Shown: in pieces, positions 1 through 7,929 of the stretch
Numbering within the stretch: position 1 is the first letter of the stretch
How the letters are laid out: each line of letters starts with the position of its first letter
Source of the DNA: Planctomycetota bacterium
GTDB taxonomy: Bacteria; Planctomycetota; Phycisphaerae; Phycisphaerales; UBA1924
Direction of reading: 5' to 3'
Assembly (NCBI GenBank): GCA_030950285.1
Contig: JAUZRR010000033.1
Location: forward strand, 1-64,000
DNA: 64,000 nt
Notes under the pieces: model-generated
What the model was told of the DNA's origin: nothing
Databases searched by the model: none
What the model saw: only the letters and a program-made list of their open reading frames with translations
Position numbers and translations under genes: made by a program

Positions 1-462
1 GACCGAGTAGACGGTGCCGTTGGCGGTGGTGCCGTTCCATGTAAGTTTGATGCCGCCGGAGTTGAGGAGCAAGGCCTGCAAGCTGGTCGCGGGCGTCGGC
101 GCGGCCAGCGGGCTGGCGTCGTTATACGGCGAGAGGTTGGCGGCGGTGTAGACATCGGCAAACGCCGCGTCGCCCTCGAGCTGTCCTGTGGCGTCGGCGA
201 AAGCGCGGATGGTGGCGACGAGCGCCGTGCCCAGGCCCATCATAGTGTCGATGGCGGTGTCCTGGGCAAAGATAAGGTTTCGGGTGTCCTGCTTGCTCTG
301 CTGCGCGGCGGTATAGCTGCTGCGGGCGTCGATGACAAGCGACGCGAGTGCCGCGACCTGGTCGGCGGTGAGGCCAACTGCGGCCGGGTCGGCGACTCAC
401 TGGGGGAGCCGTTGCTCGAAGTACTCGATCTTGCCATCTTTGTCGTTCGGAAATGAACTCAT
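1..462 (-). pseudogene. Planctomycete hypothetical protein, broken by an in-frame TGA; 3' part outside window
   Basis: The ATG at 462 follows a good AGGAGA ribosome site and encodes MSSFPNDKDGKIEYFEQRLPQ, then hits TGA (399-397). The same frame stays open to the window edge and looks fully coding (VADPAAVGLTADQVAALASL, later TAANLSP and GGIKLTWNGT). A tryptophan (TGG) would fit the position, so a single G-to-A nonsense change is the simplest reading. I recall similar proteins of unknown function being common in Planctomycetes, with an N-terminal helical part and a C-terminal beta segment. Many genes in this window use TGA as their stop, so recoding to Trp is unlikely. Restart at the internal MMGLGTALV is possible. 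The ORF track lists these pieces as parts of unrelated ORFs that run into the CRISPR array. Confidence 0.6.
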
Positions 463-706
463 CGCGATTCTCCTGTCGTGCGGCTGGGGGGCTCCCAGCG
501 GCCGGTTGTCTGCCCGTATCACGGCGGTTCGAGGGCGCGACCGGGCGGGTGTGCCGAGGACATTCCACGGCGTGCGGAGAAGATTTCGGGGCTTTGCCGG
601 GGCGGCTTGAGCGGCTGCACGGATTGTGCGGCAAGATTCCCGGGCTTTCTGCGATTCTGTGACGAGGCACGACGGGCTTCCTCTCAACCGTTCCAGACTT
701 GCCATG
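463..706. other. Trailer-side flank of the CRISPR array, no gene seen
   Basis: This 244-base stretch lies between the broken gene and the first, most degenerate CRISPR repeat. ORFs in the track that cross it continue into the array and are artefacts. I see no tRNA, promoter or hairpin that I can defend. Confidence 0.4.
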
Positions 707-1599
707 CCCTCAACGCGCTCGCAAAGGCGGGCCGGAGCCACCGCCCCGCCGCGTGATGCTCTACGGCACGCACTGTCAACGCGCTCGCAAAGGCGGGCCG
801 GAGCCACCTGCATGCTCAATCTGCCGCGCGATCTTTGCCTGTCAACGCGCTCGCAAAGGCGGGCCGGAGCCACCGCGCATGGCCGACTCCAAGGTCGCCA
901 ACACCTGTCAACGCGCTCGCAAAGGCGGGCCGGAGCCACCTTTGGCACTCTTCGAGACGCTGCTGACCGGCCGTCAACGCGCTCGCAAAGGCGGGCCGGA
1001 GCCACCTCTCGGCACTGGACAAGGGACTCGGCGACGCTGTCAACGCGCTCGCAAAGGCGGGCCGGAGCCACCAACTCCCTCGACCACCCGCACTGCCTAC
1101 CCCTGTCAACGCGCTCTCAAAGGCGGGCCGGAGCCACCCCAACCCTGCTGGTGTCGCGGGTTCAGTTGCTGTCAACGCGCTCGCAAAGGCGGGCCGGAGC
1201 CACCGCCGAGGACGAAATTGAAGACGACGAGCCCTGTCAACGCGCTCGCAAAGGCGGGCCGGAGCCACCCTGCTCGACCGCATGATTTTCTTGCAACAGC
1301 TGTCAACGCGCTCGCAAAGGCGGGCCGGAGCCACCGGGAATGGGGTGGCACTACCGACGGGCATACTGTCAACGCGCTCGCAAAGGCGGGCCGGAGCCAC
1401 CGTCACGAAGAGTGACAAGTCCAAGACCTGCCTGTCAACGCGCTCGCAAAGGCGGGCCGGAGCCACCGCGTGTGGCCACCGGCAACTTGTCGCACGCCTG
1501 TCAACGCGCTCGCAAAGGCGGGCCGGAGCCACCTCAGTTCGTAACCATCCGACGGAGCGCAGACTGTCAACGCGCTCGCAAAGGCGGGCCGGAGCCACC
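707..1599 (-). CRISPR. CRISPR array, 14 repeats of 36 nt and 13 spacers (type V locus)
   Basis: Fourteen copies of a 36-nt repeat start at 707, 773, 839, 905, 971, 1037, 1103, 1169, 1234, 1300, 1366, 1432, 1498 and 1564. On the plus strand the repeat begins CTGTCAACGCGCTCGC and ends GGGCCGGAGCCACC. Spacers are 30 nt except one of 29 nt (1205-1233). Copy 1 differs at its 5' end (CCCTCAAC), copy 5 starts CC instead of CT, and copy 7 has CTCTC for CTCGC. The degenerate copy at the low-coordinate end suggests that this is the old, trailer end, so the leader would lie on the cas12 side. The crRNA strand would then be minus, with repeats ending GCGTTGACAG before each spacer, co-oriented with cas12. 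Spacer targets were not searched. Confidence 0.97.
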
Positions 1600-1649
1600 C
1601 CGACAGGTCGTAAACCGTGTTCATTGCACGATTTCCAACGCGTGGCATG

Positions 1650-1800
1650 CATAAAAACCGACAATGGAACATCAGAACTCCGGTCTTCGGACCATTTTGG
1701 GCCGATTCTGTCCTTGCCCGACATGCCAAAGAGCCCTGGCCACGGGGCCAACACGCCTTTCTGAGTGCGTTCGTCCGGCTGACAGAAAGCCCCACCCGGG
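1650..1800 (-). ncRNA. Putative tracrRNA of the type V CRISPR locus
   Basis: On the minus strand, 1785-1780 reads CTGTCA and 1770-1748 reads ACGCACTCAGAAAGGCGTG followed by TTGG. Both blocks match the complement of the crRNA repeat: CTGTCA can pair with its 3' TGACAG, and the second block pairs with CGCCTTTGCGAGCGCGT with only a few mismatches. The blocks are separated by nine extra bases (GCCGGACGA) that would bulge out. Downstream on the same strand are small hairpins (GGCC-CCGT-GGCC; GGTC-CGAA-GACC) and a run of five T near 1655, a possible 3' end. The outer limits given are estimates. A tracrRNA is expected for several Cas12 subtypes, including Cas12b, e, f and g. The anti-repeat is directly seen; transcription is inferred. 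Confidence 0.75.
1748..1785 (-). repeat. CRISPR anti-repeat, split by a 9-nt insert
   Basis: This is the segment that aligns with the repeat. Block A (1780-1785) matches 6 of 6 bases. Block B (1748-1770) matches 15 of its first 19, with two further G-U-compatible positions and then GG. The 1771-1779 insert (TCGTCCGGC on the plus strand) has no counterpart in the repeat. The match is far longer than the background expected for a roughly 400-base interval, and it is on the strand that would pair with the crRNA. Confidence 0.8.
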
Positions 1801-2019
1801 CACAAGGCTCGGGGGGTATTGGGCAGAGATCAGGCACGAGTGCCATTCACCTGCCACGCCGATTCTGACTCGACAGCACCGGACGGTCCGCCGCCGGGCC
1901 TGTAGCCGGGCGGCCGCGCCGGGATGTTCTCCCGGTAGCATCACAAGCATACTGCAAAGCGGTGGTTCCGGCAAGAGGGGCGGGCGAGGTGCCCACCCCA
2001 CGGGTGCCAGATACCTGCC

Positions 2020-4233
2020 TCAGAAAGGCGTCTCGGGCATAGGCTCGCCGGCCGGGTCAAGACCCAGCACCCGCTGCGCCCCAGTCTCGATGGTGTCCTT
2101 GTCGACCTCATGCCCATTGACCCTCCACACATAGGCCCGGCCGTTGCGGTTCTTGCTCTTGACCGTGGCTGTCTTGGGGAACAGCCCGAGCAGCACGCGG
2201 TGCAGGTTCTCGCTGGCGTTGATGTCGGCGTGGACCTGTCGCTCACAGGCCGGGCAAACGAACCAGTGGCCAAGGTGATGCAGGTGCGGGGTGTTTCGCA
2301 GGGCGTCTCCAGACTTGCCTTCGAGTACCTTGGCCCGCTTGGCCCGCCACTTGGGGGCACCCCGATCAAACCGGATGCCCATCGCGTCACACGCGGCGCA
2401 GATTCGGCTCGTGAAGTACGAAGGCACCTTGAAGACACGCAACCCATAGGTCTCGGCGGCCTGCTCGGCAAAGCCCACGATCGCGCCGCGGTTCCAGCTC
2501 GAAAGAGCCGCGTTGATTCCGCGATCGTTGGCCGAGTCGGGGTTGAGCATCTTGAGGTCCTCGAAGATGACCGCAGCGGCCCCGTAGTGGCGGGCATAGC
2601 AGAAGATCGCCGCGACGCCCTTCTTGAACCGGTCCTCCTGCATGTTGCGGTAGTGGGCGGCCATGCGGGCGCAGGATTCCTTTCCCGGGGCCATTTTGCC
2701 GGTAGCGCGGCGCATGCGGCGGAGTTGCTTCTTCACGCGGGCGACCTCGGACAGCGAGGGAATGTTGATCGCCCGCTCGCGGCCCTCGCCGAGGAAGAAC
2801 CGGTTGTGGAGGACGCGGCGGGCGATGATCTCGCTCGTCCAATCCTTTGTCTCGGGGTCGAGCACGCTGCGGGCGATGCTGGCTGCGCCAAGATCGCGGA
2901 TGCCCAGATCGACGGCGCAGGTCAGCAGCGGCTCATCGGGCGTCCAGTCCTGCTTGGCGAGTTCCTTCTGCTGCCAGGAGACGGCGTACTTGCCGGCGGA
3001 CTTCTGGGCGATTCCGATCGCGCAGGGCGGGGGGGCGATCTCGAAGGACACGAGCAGATGCCACCCCCCACCCGACCCGTCACGTTTGACGAGTTTCAGG
3101 CCCTGCGGCTGGGCGGGGACGGTGTCACCGGCAGGTGTCTGCCACTCGTAGTTGAGAGTCTTCCTCTTGCCCTCGGTGATCTTGATCGGCTCGGCCAGTC
3201 GTCGCAACGCCCGGATGCGGCGGTCGGCGACAAACGAGACCCGTGTCCACTTGCCCTTACCTTCCTCGTATAACGCAAGCTCGACAGTCCCGGCATCAAG
3301 GCAGAGGTTCTGCCAACCCTCGCCCCCCTTGAAGCGCGGCCAGTCGGGGTGTTTCTCGATGCTTGGCAGCGTGAAACTCGGTCGGTGGCGGAAGCCGTCG
3401 GGGTGGCGGCGCTTGGCGCGGCGACGCACATACTCCCGCTCGTAGGAGTTGTGCTCGCGGTCGAACGCCGCCAGCTCGGGATTGAGCTTGAAGACCAATC
3501 CGTTGAGCGCGCCGGCCACCTTCTTCCTCGGCTTCTTTTGGATGATCTCGTCGATCTGCTCCTGTGTCGGATGGACAGCCCGCGTGCCCGGTGTCTGCCA
3601 CGACACTATCTCGGGCGAACCGAGCAGGAAGTCACACCACGCCGTCCAACGCACACGCGACCCACGGGCCGCGCCCCGCTCACGCTCGAATGCCTCAACC
3701 AGCGGGCGGACCTTCATGTAGTCCGGGTGCTCGTCTTCCCACTTCTGCTTCGCCTTGATCCACTCGGCGTGCTCTGATTGCCAGAGTTTGTGCAGTTCTT
3801 CGTACGACTTGATGTACTCGATCGACCGGCGGTGCATCTGGCCCCACATCCCGTTGGGGATCGAGTCACGCACGGCCGACAACTGCGAGTGGCCCCCGTC
3901 GTTGTCATGGTTTTTGGTCTCCGCGTGCTCGACACGGTATTGTTGTGACAAACTGAACTTGTCGGTGTCCTTAGGCGGATCTGGCAACGGCTTGGTCAGC
4001 CAGGTGAGCGGGTCGGACTGGACATTCTTCGCGCAGTACGCCCACATGGCCCGCCCGCTCGGCCCCAGCCGCCCCGCCCGCATGTCCATCAGCACCGCGA
4101 CAGTTCCCGCCACCGCTTCGTTCCACTGGGCCAGCCGCCGGTCGAGCAGTTCGGCCAGTTCCGGCCTGTCCACATGCACCTTCATCTGCCAAGTCTTCTG
4201 TGCCATGAACCTAAGTGTACGGGGTTCGTTCAC
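2020..4233 (-). CDS. Compact Cas12 effector nuclease, Cas12g-like (type V CRISPR)
   Basis: Predicted RNA-guided nuclease of 737 aa from GTG 4233, or 728 aa from ATG 4206 (MAQKTWQMKVHVDRP), which has a weak AGG in front. RuvC-I is CAVDLGIRDLGAAS (D442), RuvC-II is VIFEDLKML (E558) and RuvC-III is HADINASENL (D670). A zinc site is formed by ICAAC (612, 615) and VCPAC (660, 663). The N-terminal 400 residues are mostly helical, including a charged segment near 150-170 (WQSEHAEWIKAKQKWEDEHP). That helix, the beta-rich part ahead of RuvC and the total length recall Cas12g, which is RNA-targeting and tracrRNA-dependent, rather than the much larger Cas12a or Cas12b. TnpB proteins are shorter. It lies upstream of the tracrRNA and array on the same strand, with no adaptation genes nearby. 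Nuclease activity is inferred from intact catalytic residues; the subtype call is from memory, not alignment. Confidence 0.88.
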   Translation of the reverse strand: MNEPRTLRFMAQKTWQMKVHVDRPELAELLDRRLAQWNEAVAGTVAVLMDMRAGRLGPSGRAMWAYCAKNVQSDPLTWLTKPLPDPPKDTDKFSLSQQYRVEHAETKNHDNDGGHSQLSAVRDSIPNGMWGQMHRRSIEYIKSYEELHKLWQSEHAEWIKAKQKWEDEHPDYMKVRPLVEAFERERGAARGSRVRWTAWCDFLLGSPEIVSWQTPGTRAVHPTQEQIDEIIQKKPRKKVAGALNGLVFKLNPELAAFDREHNSYEREYVRRRAKRRHPDGFRHRPSFTLPSIEKHPDWPRFKGGEGWQNLCLDAGTVELALYEEGKGKWTRVSFVADRRIRALRRLAEPIKITEGKRKTLNYEWQTPAGDTVPAQPQGLKLVKRDGSGGGWHLLVSFEIAPPPCAIGIAQKSAGKYAVSWQQKELAKQDWTPDEPLLTCAVDLGIRDLGAASIARSVLDPETKDWTSEIIARRVLHNRFFLGEGRERAINIPSLSEVARVKKQLRRMRRATGKMAPGKESCARMAAHYRNMQEDRFKKGVAAIFCYARHYGAAAVIFEDLKMLNPDSANDRGINAALSSWNRGAIVGFAEQAAETYGLRVFKVPSYFTSRICAACDAMGIRFDRGAPKWRAKRAKVLEGKSGDALRNTPHLHHLGHWFVCPACERQVHADINASENLHRVLLGLFPKTATVKSKNRNGRAYVWRVNGHEVDKDTIETGAQRVLGLDPAGEPMPETPF

Positions 4234-4390
4234 GCGACGAGGCAGACGAATCTGCTCTCGGATGCAGTGTCAAGGCGGAATGAAGCTCGGGGAGTTGAAT
4301 ATGGAAACCGAACGCCCGCCAACTACGCCCTACGTTCTCGGACGAGCCCATAAAAACGGCCGTTGGAGGCCGCTCGTGCATGGTGCCTCG

Positions 4391-4621
4391 CGAATCGTCG
4401 CACGATTCGGCCGAATCGTCCCACGAAACGCGCGGATCGTTCCACGAAACCGGCGGATCGTTCCGCGATTCGGGCGGATCGTGCGACGAAACGGCCCAAT
4501 CGTTCCGCGAATCGCCTCCATCGTCCCACGAAGGAGCCTCTCCGCGCCACGAATCGACGCCTTCGTGCCGCGATGGAGCCGCTTCGTGCGACGGATCGAC
4601 GCCTTCGTTTCGGGAATCGGT
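4391..4621. repeat. Eleven-unit 21-bp degenerate tandem repeat
   Basis: Consecutive 21-base units run from 4391 (4391, 4412, 4433, 4454, 4475, 4496, 4517, 4538, 4559, 4580, 4601). The best conserved core is ATCGTnCCACGA, a short interrupted palindrome (TCGT...ACGA). Later units drift toward CTTCGTGC. All plus frames and at least two minus frames stay open, giving seven-residue periodic peptides such as RIVPRNR on plus and RGTIRPN on minus. It begins about 160 bp upstream of the cas12 start. It could be a decayed coding repeat, a DNA-binding array or a structural repeat; the sequence does not decide. Confidence 0.8.
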
Positions 4622-4628
4622 ATGCCGT

Positions 4629-4725
4629 CATGGCCACCCAAAGCTGTGGCCATGGCACCCGCCACCCAAAGCTGTGGCCATGGCACCCGGCACCCGGCAC
4701 CCGGCAGAGCCATGGTCATGGCACC
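4629..4725. repeat. CATGGCCAC palindrome cluster
   Basis: CATGGCCAC-CCAAAGCT-GTGGCCATG (4629-4654) is followed by a partial second copy (4661-4682) and by short CACCCGG repeats. An almost identical 37-base copy with the same flanks (CCGTC before, GCACCCG after) is at about 61209-61245. This identifies a dispersed hairpin-forming element. Confidence 0.8.
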
Positions 4726-4864
4726 CTGCCCCCTCGGCCGAGCAGTGCATGCTGACGACCCGTTGTGCTGTCCCCGGGGCACCATGGCATCTATACTGCC
4801 TTCCGGGACCGGGACGCTGGCGGCTGTCGCCGGGGCTCACGGTCGCGGCGGAGCCGCTCCCCTG

Positions 4865-5770
4865 ATGTCAACCACCCCATTCCCCATCGAACTCGCAACC
4901 GACGGCCCCTTCGGCGGGATCTGCACCATCCGGCTCGACCAGCCCGGGCGGCCGGTCGTCGTGCTTGATGAGCCGCTGATCCGGCGGCTCGACGCCACGC
5001 TCGACGCCCTGCCCGCCGGGTGTACGGGGCTTGTGCTGGCCTCGGCGAGCCCGAAAGTCTTTGTCGCCGGGGCCGATCTCAAGACCATTGTCGAGCTCGA
5101 CGACGAGCCCCTCGACCGCTACCTCGCCTTCGGCCAGCGGGTGTTCGGCAAGCTCTCGCAGCTGCCCTTCCCCACCGCCGCGGCGATCAACGGGGCGGCG
5201 CTCGGCGGCGGGCTCGAGGTCGCGATGCACTGCGACGCGCTCGTCGCGGCACCCGCAGCCGGCGGCAAGCCCTACCCGGTCGGCCTGCCCGAGGCCGGGC
5301 TCTCGATCTGCCCCGGCTGGGGCGGGACCAACCTGCTGCCCGCACGGATCGAGCCGGGCGAGGCGGTCCGCCGCACCGCGACGGGCAAGCCGATGAAGTT
5401 TGACCAGGCCCGCGAGGCCGGGATGTTTGACGCGGTCGCCGACTCGCCGGACGACCTGCTCGACGAGGCCCGGCGGTGGGTCGCGGCGAGGATCAAGGCC
5501 GGCGCAGTCGTGCGCGACGGGGCGCCTTCCCGGTGGATCGGTCGCAGCGCCTGCGCGGCGGCGTGCCTCAGGGCGTTTGACACGGTGCGGGGCGAGCTGC
5601 CCGCGACCGAAGCCGCGGCGGCCGTCGCCGACGCGGTCAACGCCGGCCTGACCGAAGGCTGGCAGGCGGCGCTGGACTGCGAGCGCCGGCATCTGGTGCG
5701 GTTGCGGCGGACCCCCGATGGGGCGGCCGCGATCCAGACGTTCTTCGAGCGATCGGCGGCCAAGGCTTGA
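4865..5770 (+). CDS. Enoyl-CoA hydratase/isomerase (crotonase) family protein
   Basis: A crotonase-fold protein of 301 aa, probably acting on an acyl-CoA thioester in the cytoplasm. The start is ATG 4865 (MSTTPFPIELATDG); the track ORF begins far upstream only because the repeat region is open. Seen: VFVAGADLKTI (oxyanion-hole region, near residue 63) and AAINGAALGGGLEVAMHCD (the second conserved crotonase block), then GLPEAGLSICPGWGGT. In hydratases the catalytic Glu pair lies in and after these blocks; here GLPEAGL keeps one Glu. The C-terminal third (about 180-301) is helical and less typical, resembling the hydratase part of multifunctional fatty-oxidation enzymes. The acyl-CoA dehydrogenase gene follows 128 bp downstream, which fits a beta-oxidation pairing. 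The exact substrate is unknown. Confidence 0.82.
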   Translation: MSTTPFPIELATDGPFGGICTIRLDQPGRPVVVLDEPLIRRLDATLDALPAGCTGLVLASASPKVFVAGADLKTIVELDDEPLDRYLAFGQRVFGKLSQLPFPTAAAINGAALGGGLEVAMHCDALVAAPAAGGKPYPVGLPEAGLSICPGWGGTNLLPARIEPGEAVRRTATGKPMKFDQAREAGMFDAVADSPDDLLDEARRWVAARIKAGAVVRDGAPSRWIGRSACAAACLRAFDTVRGELPATEAAAAVADAVNAGLTEGWQAALDCERRHLVRLRRTPDGAAAIQTFFERSAAKA

Positions 5771-5898
5771 TACAAGCCGGGGCCCGACCCAGGCCGGGAG
5801 CCGATGTTCGTCTCGTCAAGCCCGGTGTTGAGTGACATCGAGCTGGATCGAACAACCTAGACAGTGCCTGCCGCGAGGGTGGGTGAGGAGTGTGAACG

Positions 5899-7824
5899 AT
5901 GGCTGATCTGAAATCGATGAAGGGTGTCTCAGACAAGGACCGCCGGATGATCGAGGAGGCCGAAGACCTGCTCGGCCCGGAACCCGATGCCATGGGGTTT
6001 ATCAAGAACCTCTTCTGGGGGCGATTCCGCGAAGACCTGGTGATGCCCTACCCGCAGGTCAGCCCCGAGGAGACCGCCCGCTGCGACCAGCTTGTCGCCG
6101 AGCTTGAGGACTACCTCAAGAACGAGCACCCGTCGATTCAGATCGACCAGGAGCAGGAGATCCCCCGCTGGGTTGTCGACAAGCTGTTCAAGCTGGGCGT
6201 GCTGGGGATGACCATCACCCAGGAATACGGCGGCGGCGGGTTCGGGATCACCAGCTACAACCGCGCGCTCGAGACCATCGGCAAGTACTGCGGCTCGACC
6301 GCGGTCATGGTCAGCGCCCACCAGTCGATCGGGTGCAAGGCGCTCATGCTCTTTGGCACCGACGAGCAGAAGAAGCTGTGGCTGCCCCGGCTGGCAACCG
6401 ATCAGCTCAGCGCGTTCTGCCTCAGCGAGCCCAACGTCGGCTGCGACGCCGGCGGGCAGGAAACCATGTGCGAGCTGTCCGAAGACGGCGAGCACTACAT
6501 CATCAACGGCGAGAAGAAGTGGGCCACCAGCGGCGCGCTGGCCGGGCTGTTCACCGTGATGAGCAAGCAGAAGATGCCCGACGGCAAGATCAAAGTCACC
6601 GCGCTGGTCTGCACGCCGGACATGGAAGGCATCGATATCTTCGAGAAAAACCGCTCGAAGTGCGGCATCCGCGGCACCTGGCAGGCGCGGATCAGATTCA
6701 CCAACGTCAAGGTTCCGAAGTTCAACCTCATGCACAAAGAGGGACGCGGGCTCAACGTCGCGCTCACGTGCCTCAACTACGGCCGCTGCACCCTCAGCGC
6801 CGGGATGCTCGGCGGGGCCAAGCGGGCGATGGACCAGGCGATCAAGTGGGGACAGACCCGTTACCAGTTCGGCGACCCGCTCGCCGAGAAAGAGCTGGTC
6901 CGTCAGCGGATCGCCAACATGGCGGCGCTGACCTACGCCAGCGACGCGGTGCTCTACATGACCACCGGCATGCTCGACCGCGGCGACAAGGACATTATGG
7001 TCGAGACCGCGGTCTGCAAGGTCTTTTGCTCGGAGATGGGCTGGCGCGTCGTCAACGATGCGCTCCAGATCATGGGCGGCGAAGGGTACATGACCGAGAA
7101 CGAGGTCGAACGCATCTTCCGCGACTCGCGGATCAACCTCGTCGTCGAAGGATCCAACGACCTGATGTGGTCGTTCATCTTTGCCTATGGCGGCAAGCAG
7201 CTCGGGGAGTGGATGCTCGGCGTGCGCGAAGCGCCGATCGGCAAGAAGCTCTCGATGCTGCCGCAGATCCTGCCGCTCGCTGCCGAAGTGTTCCTCGGCA
7301 TCCGCAAGGCGGCGCCCAAAATCACCGGCGTCGATGCGTCGTTGCGTTCTCCCGCCGATCGGCTGGGCAAACTCATCAGCGAGTTCACCTACCAGTTCAA
7401 GCAGGCGAGCAAGCGGTACGACGCGGCGATTGTCAACCGGCAGGTGGTGCAGACCCGGCTCGCGCTGATCGCGATCCAGCTGCACGCCTGGAGTTGCACG
7501 CTCTCGAAACTCAACCGCGATCTCAAGACGCACGGGACCAACGGCGGAGTCGAGTTTGCCCGCGACAAGGCGGCGGCGATGCACTTCTTCGACCTCGCCG
7601 AGCTCGAGATCCAGAAACTGTTCCGCGACCTCTACTACCACGCCGACGACACGATGTTTGCTGCGGCCGACGCGGCGATCGCGTTCAGCGACACCCAGCC
7701 GGCGTCGGACTTTATCATCCCCGAGCGGACCCCGACCGACCTGCGCGGCAAGGGTCGCACCCCGGACCGGTCGGCGGTCAAGCAGTTCCCCGGCGTCGGC
7801 CGCGAGGCGACCAAGACCGAGTAA
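5899..7824 (+). CDS. Acyl-CoA dehydrogenase with C-terminal extension
   Basis: Predicted FAD-dependent acyl-CoA dehydrogenase of 641 aa, longer than the usual 380-400 aa and similar in size to the VLCAD/ACAD9 type with an extra helical C-terminal domain. Seen: ITQEYGGGGFG in the N-terminal helical domain, FCLSEPNVGCDAGG (a family signature in the beta-barrel domain), GEKKWATSGALAG, and ALQIMGGEGYMTENEVERIFRD followed by NLVVEGSNDLMW. The Glu in VEGSND sits where the catalytic base of VLCAD-type enzymes lies. Residues about 430-641 form the extension. It follows the crotonase gene, so both may act in fatty-acid or branched acyl-CoA oxidation, reducing an electron-transfer flavoprotein not found in this window. 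Confidence 0.92.
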   Translation: MADLKSMKGVSDKDRRMIEEAEDLLGPEPDAMGFIKNLFWGRFREDLVMPYPQVSPEETARCDQLVAELEDYLKNEHPSIQIDQEQEIPRWVVDKLFKLGVLGMTITQEYGGGGFGITSYNRALETIGKYCGSTAVMVSAHQSIGCKALMLFGTDEQKKLWLPRLATDQLSAFCLSEPNVGCDAGGQETMCELSEDGEHYIINGEKKWATSGALAGLFTVMSKQKMPDGKIKVTALVCTPDMEGIDIFEKNRSKCGIRGTWQARIRFTNVKVPKFNLMHKEGRGLNVALTCLNYGRCTLSAGMLGGAKRAMDQAIKWGQTRYQFGDPLAEKELVRQRIANMAALTYASDAVLYMTTGMLDRGDKDIMVETAVCKVFCSEMGWRVVNDALQIMGGEGYMTENEVERIFRDSRINLVVEGSNDLMWSFIFAYGGKQLGEWMLGVREAPIGKKLSMLPQILPLAAEVFLGIRKAAPKITGVDASLRSPADRLGKLISEFTYQFKQASKRYDAAIVNRQVVQTRLALIAIQLHAWSCTLSKLNRDLKTHGTNGGVEFARDKAAAMHFFDLAELEIQKLFRDLYYHADDTMFAAADAAIAFSDTQPASDFIIPERTPTDLRGKGRTPDRSAVKQFPGVGREATKTE

Positions 7825-7863
7825 AGGGCTGCCAAGCCCGGACCGGCTATGCTGTAGGGCCTA

Positions 7864-7882
7864 AGGCCCCTTCGGGGGGCCG
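7864..7882 (+). terminator. GGCCCC-TTCG-GGGGCC hairpin between acyl-CoA dehydrogenase and E1alpha
   Basis: A GC-only stem is closed by a UUCG loop, a very stable RNA tetraloop, 40 bp after the acyl-CoA dehydrogenase stop. No T-run follows, so it is not a textbook intrinsic terminator. It may stabilise the upstream mRNA end or attenuate transcription. Confidence 0.4.
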
Positions 7883-7929
7883 GGCGGTACTTGCCGAGAG
7901 ACCTCGGACGTGAGCATTCGGAGAGAACG

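Larger units (their letters stand above)
1600..2019. other. Leader/tracrRNA region between CRISPR array and cas12
   Basis: This 420-base interval has no convincing gene; the ORFs listed here (for example 1672-2001) have no family signal. It should hold the array leader next to 1599. On the minus strand it carries a sequence closely matching the CRISPR repeat in inverted sense (see the ncRNA entry). A second weak match, CAACGCG followed by TGGCA, sits at about 1636-1646 and may be a decayed repeat fragment. Confidence 0.6.
4234..4864. other. Repeat-filled intergenic region between cas12 and the enoyl-CoA hydratase gene
   Basis: This 631-base region should contain the cas12 promoter (minus strand) and the promoter of the next plus-strand gene. 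It is occupied mainly by an 11-unit 21-bp tandem repeat and a cluster of CATGGCCAC palindromes, annotated separately. Long ORFs cross it in several frames because 21 is a multiple of three; none has a recognisable domain. Confidence 0.6.

Noticed and set aside
1633-1650. Second CAACGCG match as an extra anti-repeat
   Set aside because: Only about seven contiguous bases agree; could be chance or a decayed repeat end.
397-1846. Long ORFs on both strands across the CRISPR array with repeated peptides (VAPARLCERVD, STRSQRRAGAT)
   Set aside because: The 66-base repeat-plus-spacer period is a multiple of three, so frames stay open by chance through the array.
4330-4785. Minus-strand ORF with RGTIRPN heptads as a real gene
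   Set aside because: Several frames in both directions are equally open and none has a ribosome site or known family; kept as a repeat.
3755-4864. N-terminal 370 codons of the plus-strand ORF leading into the crotonase gene
   Set aside because: They run antisense through cas12 and the 21-bp repeat; the crotonase fold starts at ATG 4865.
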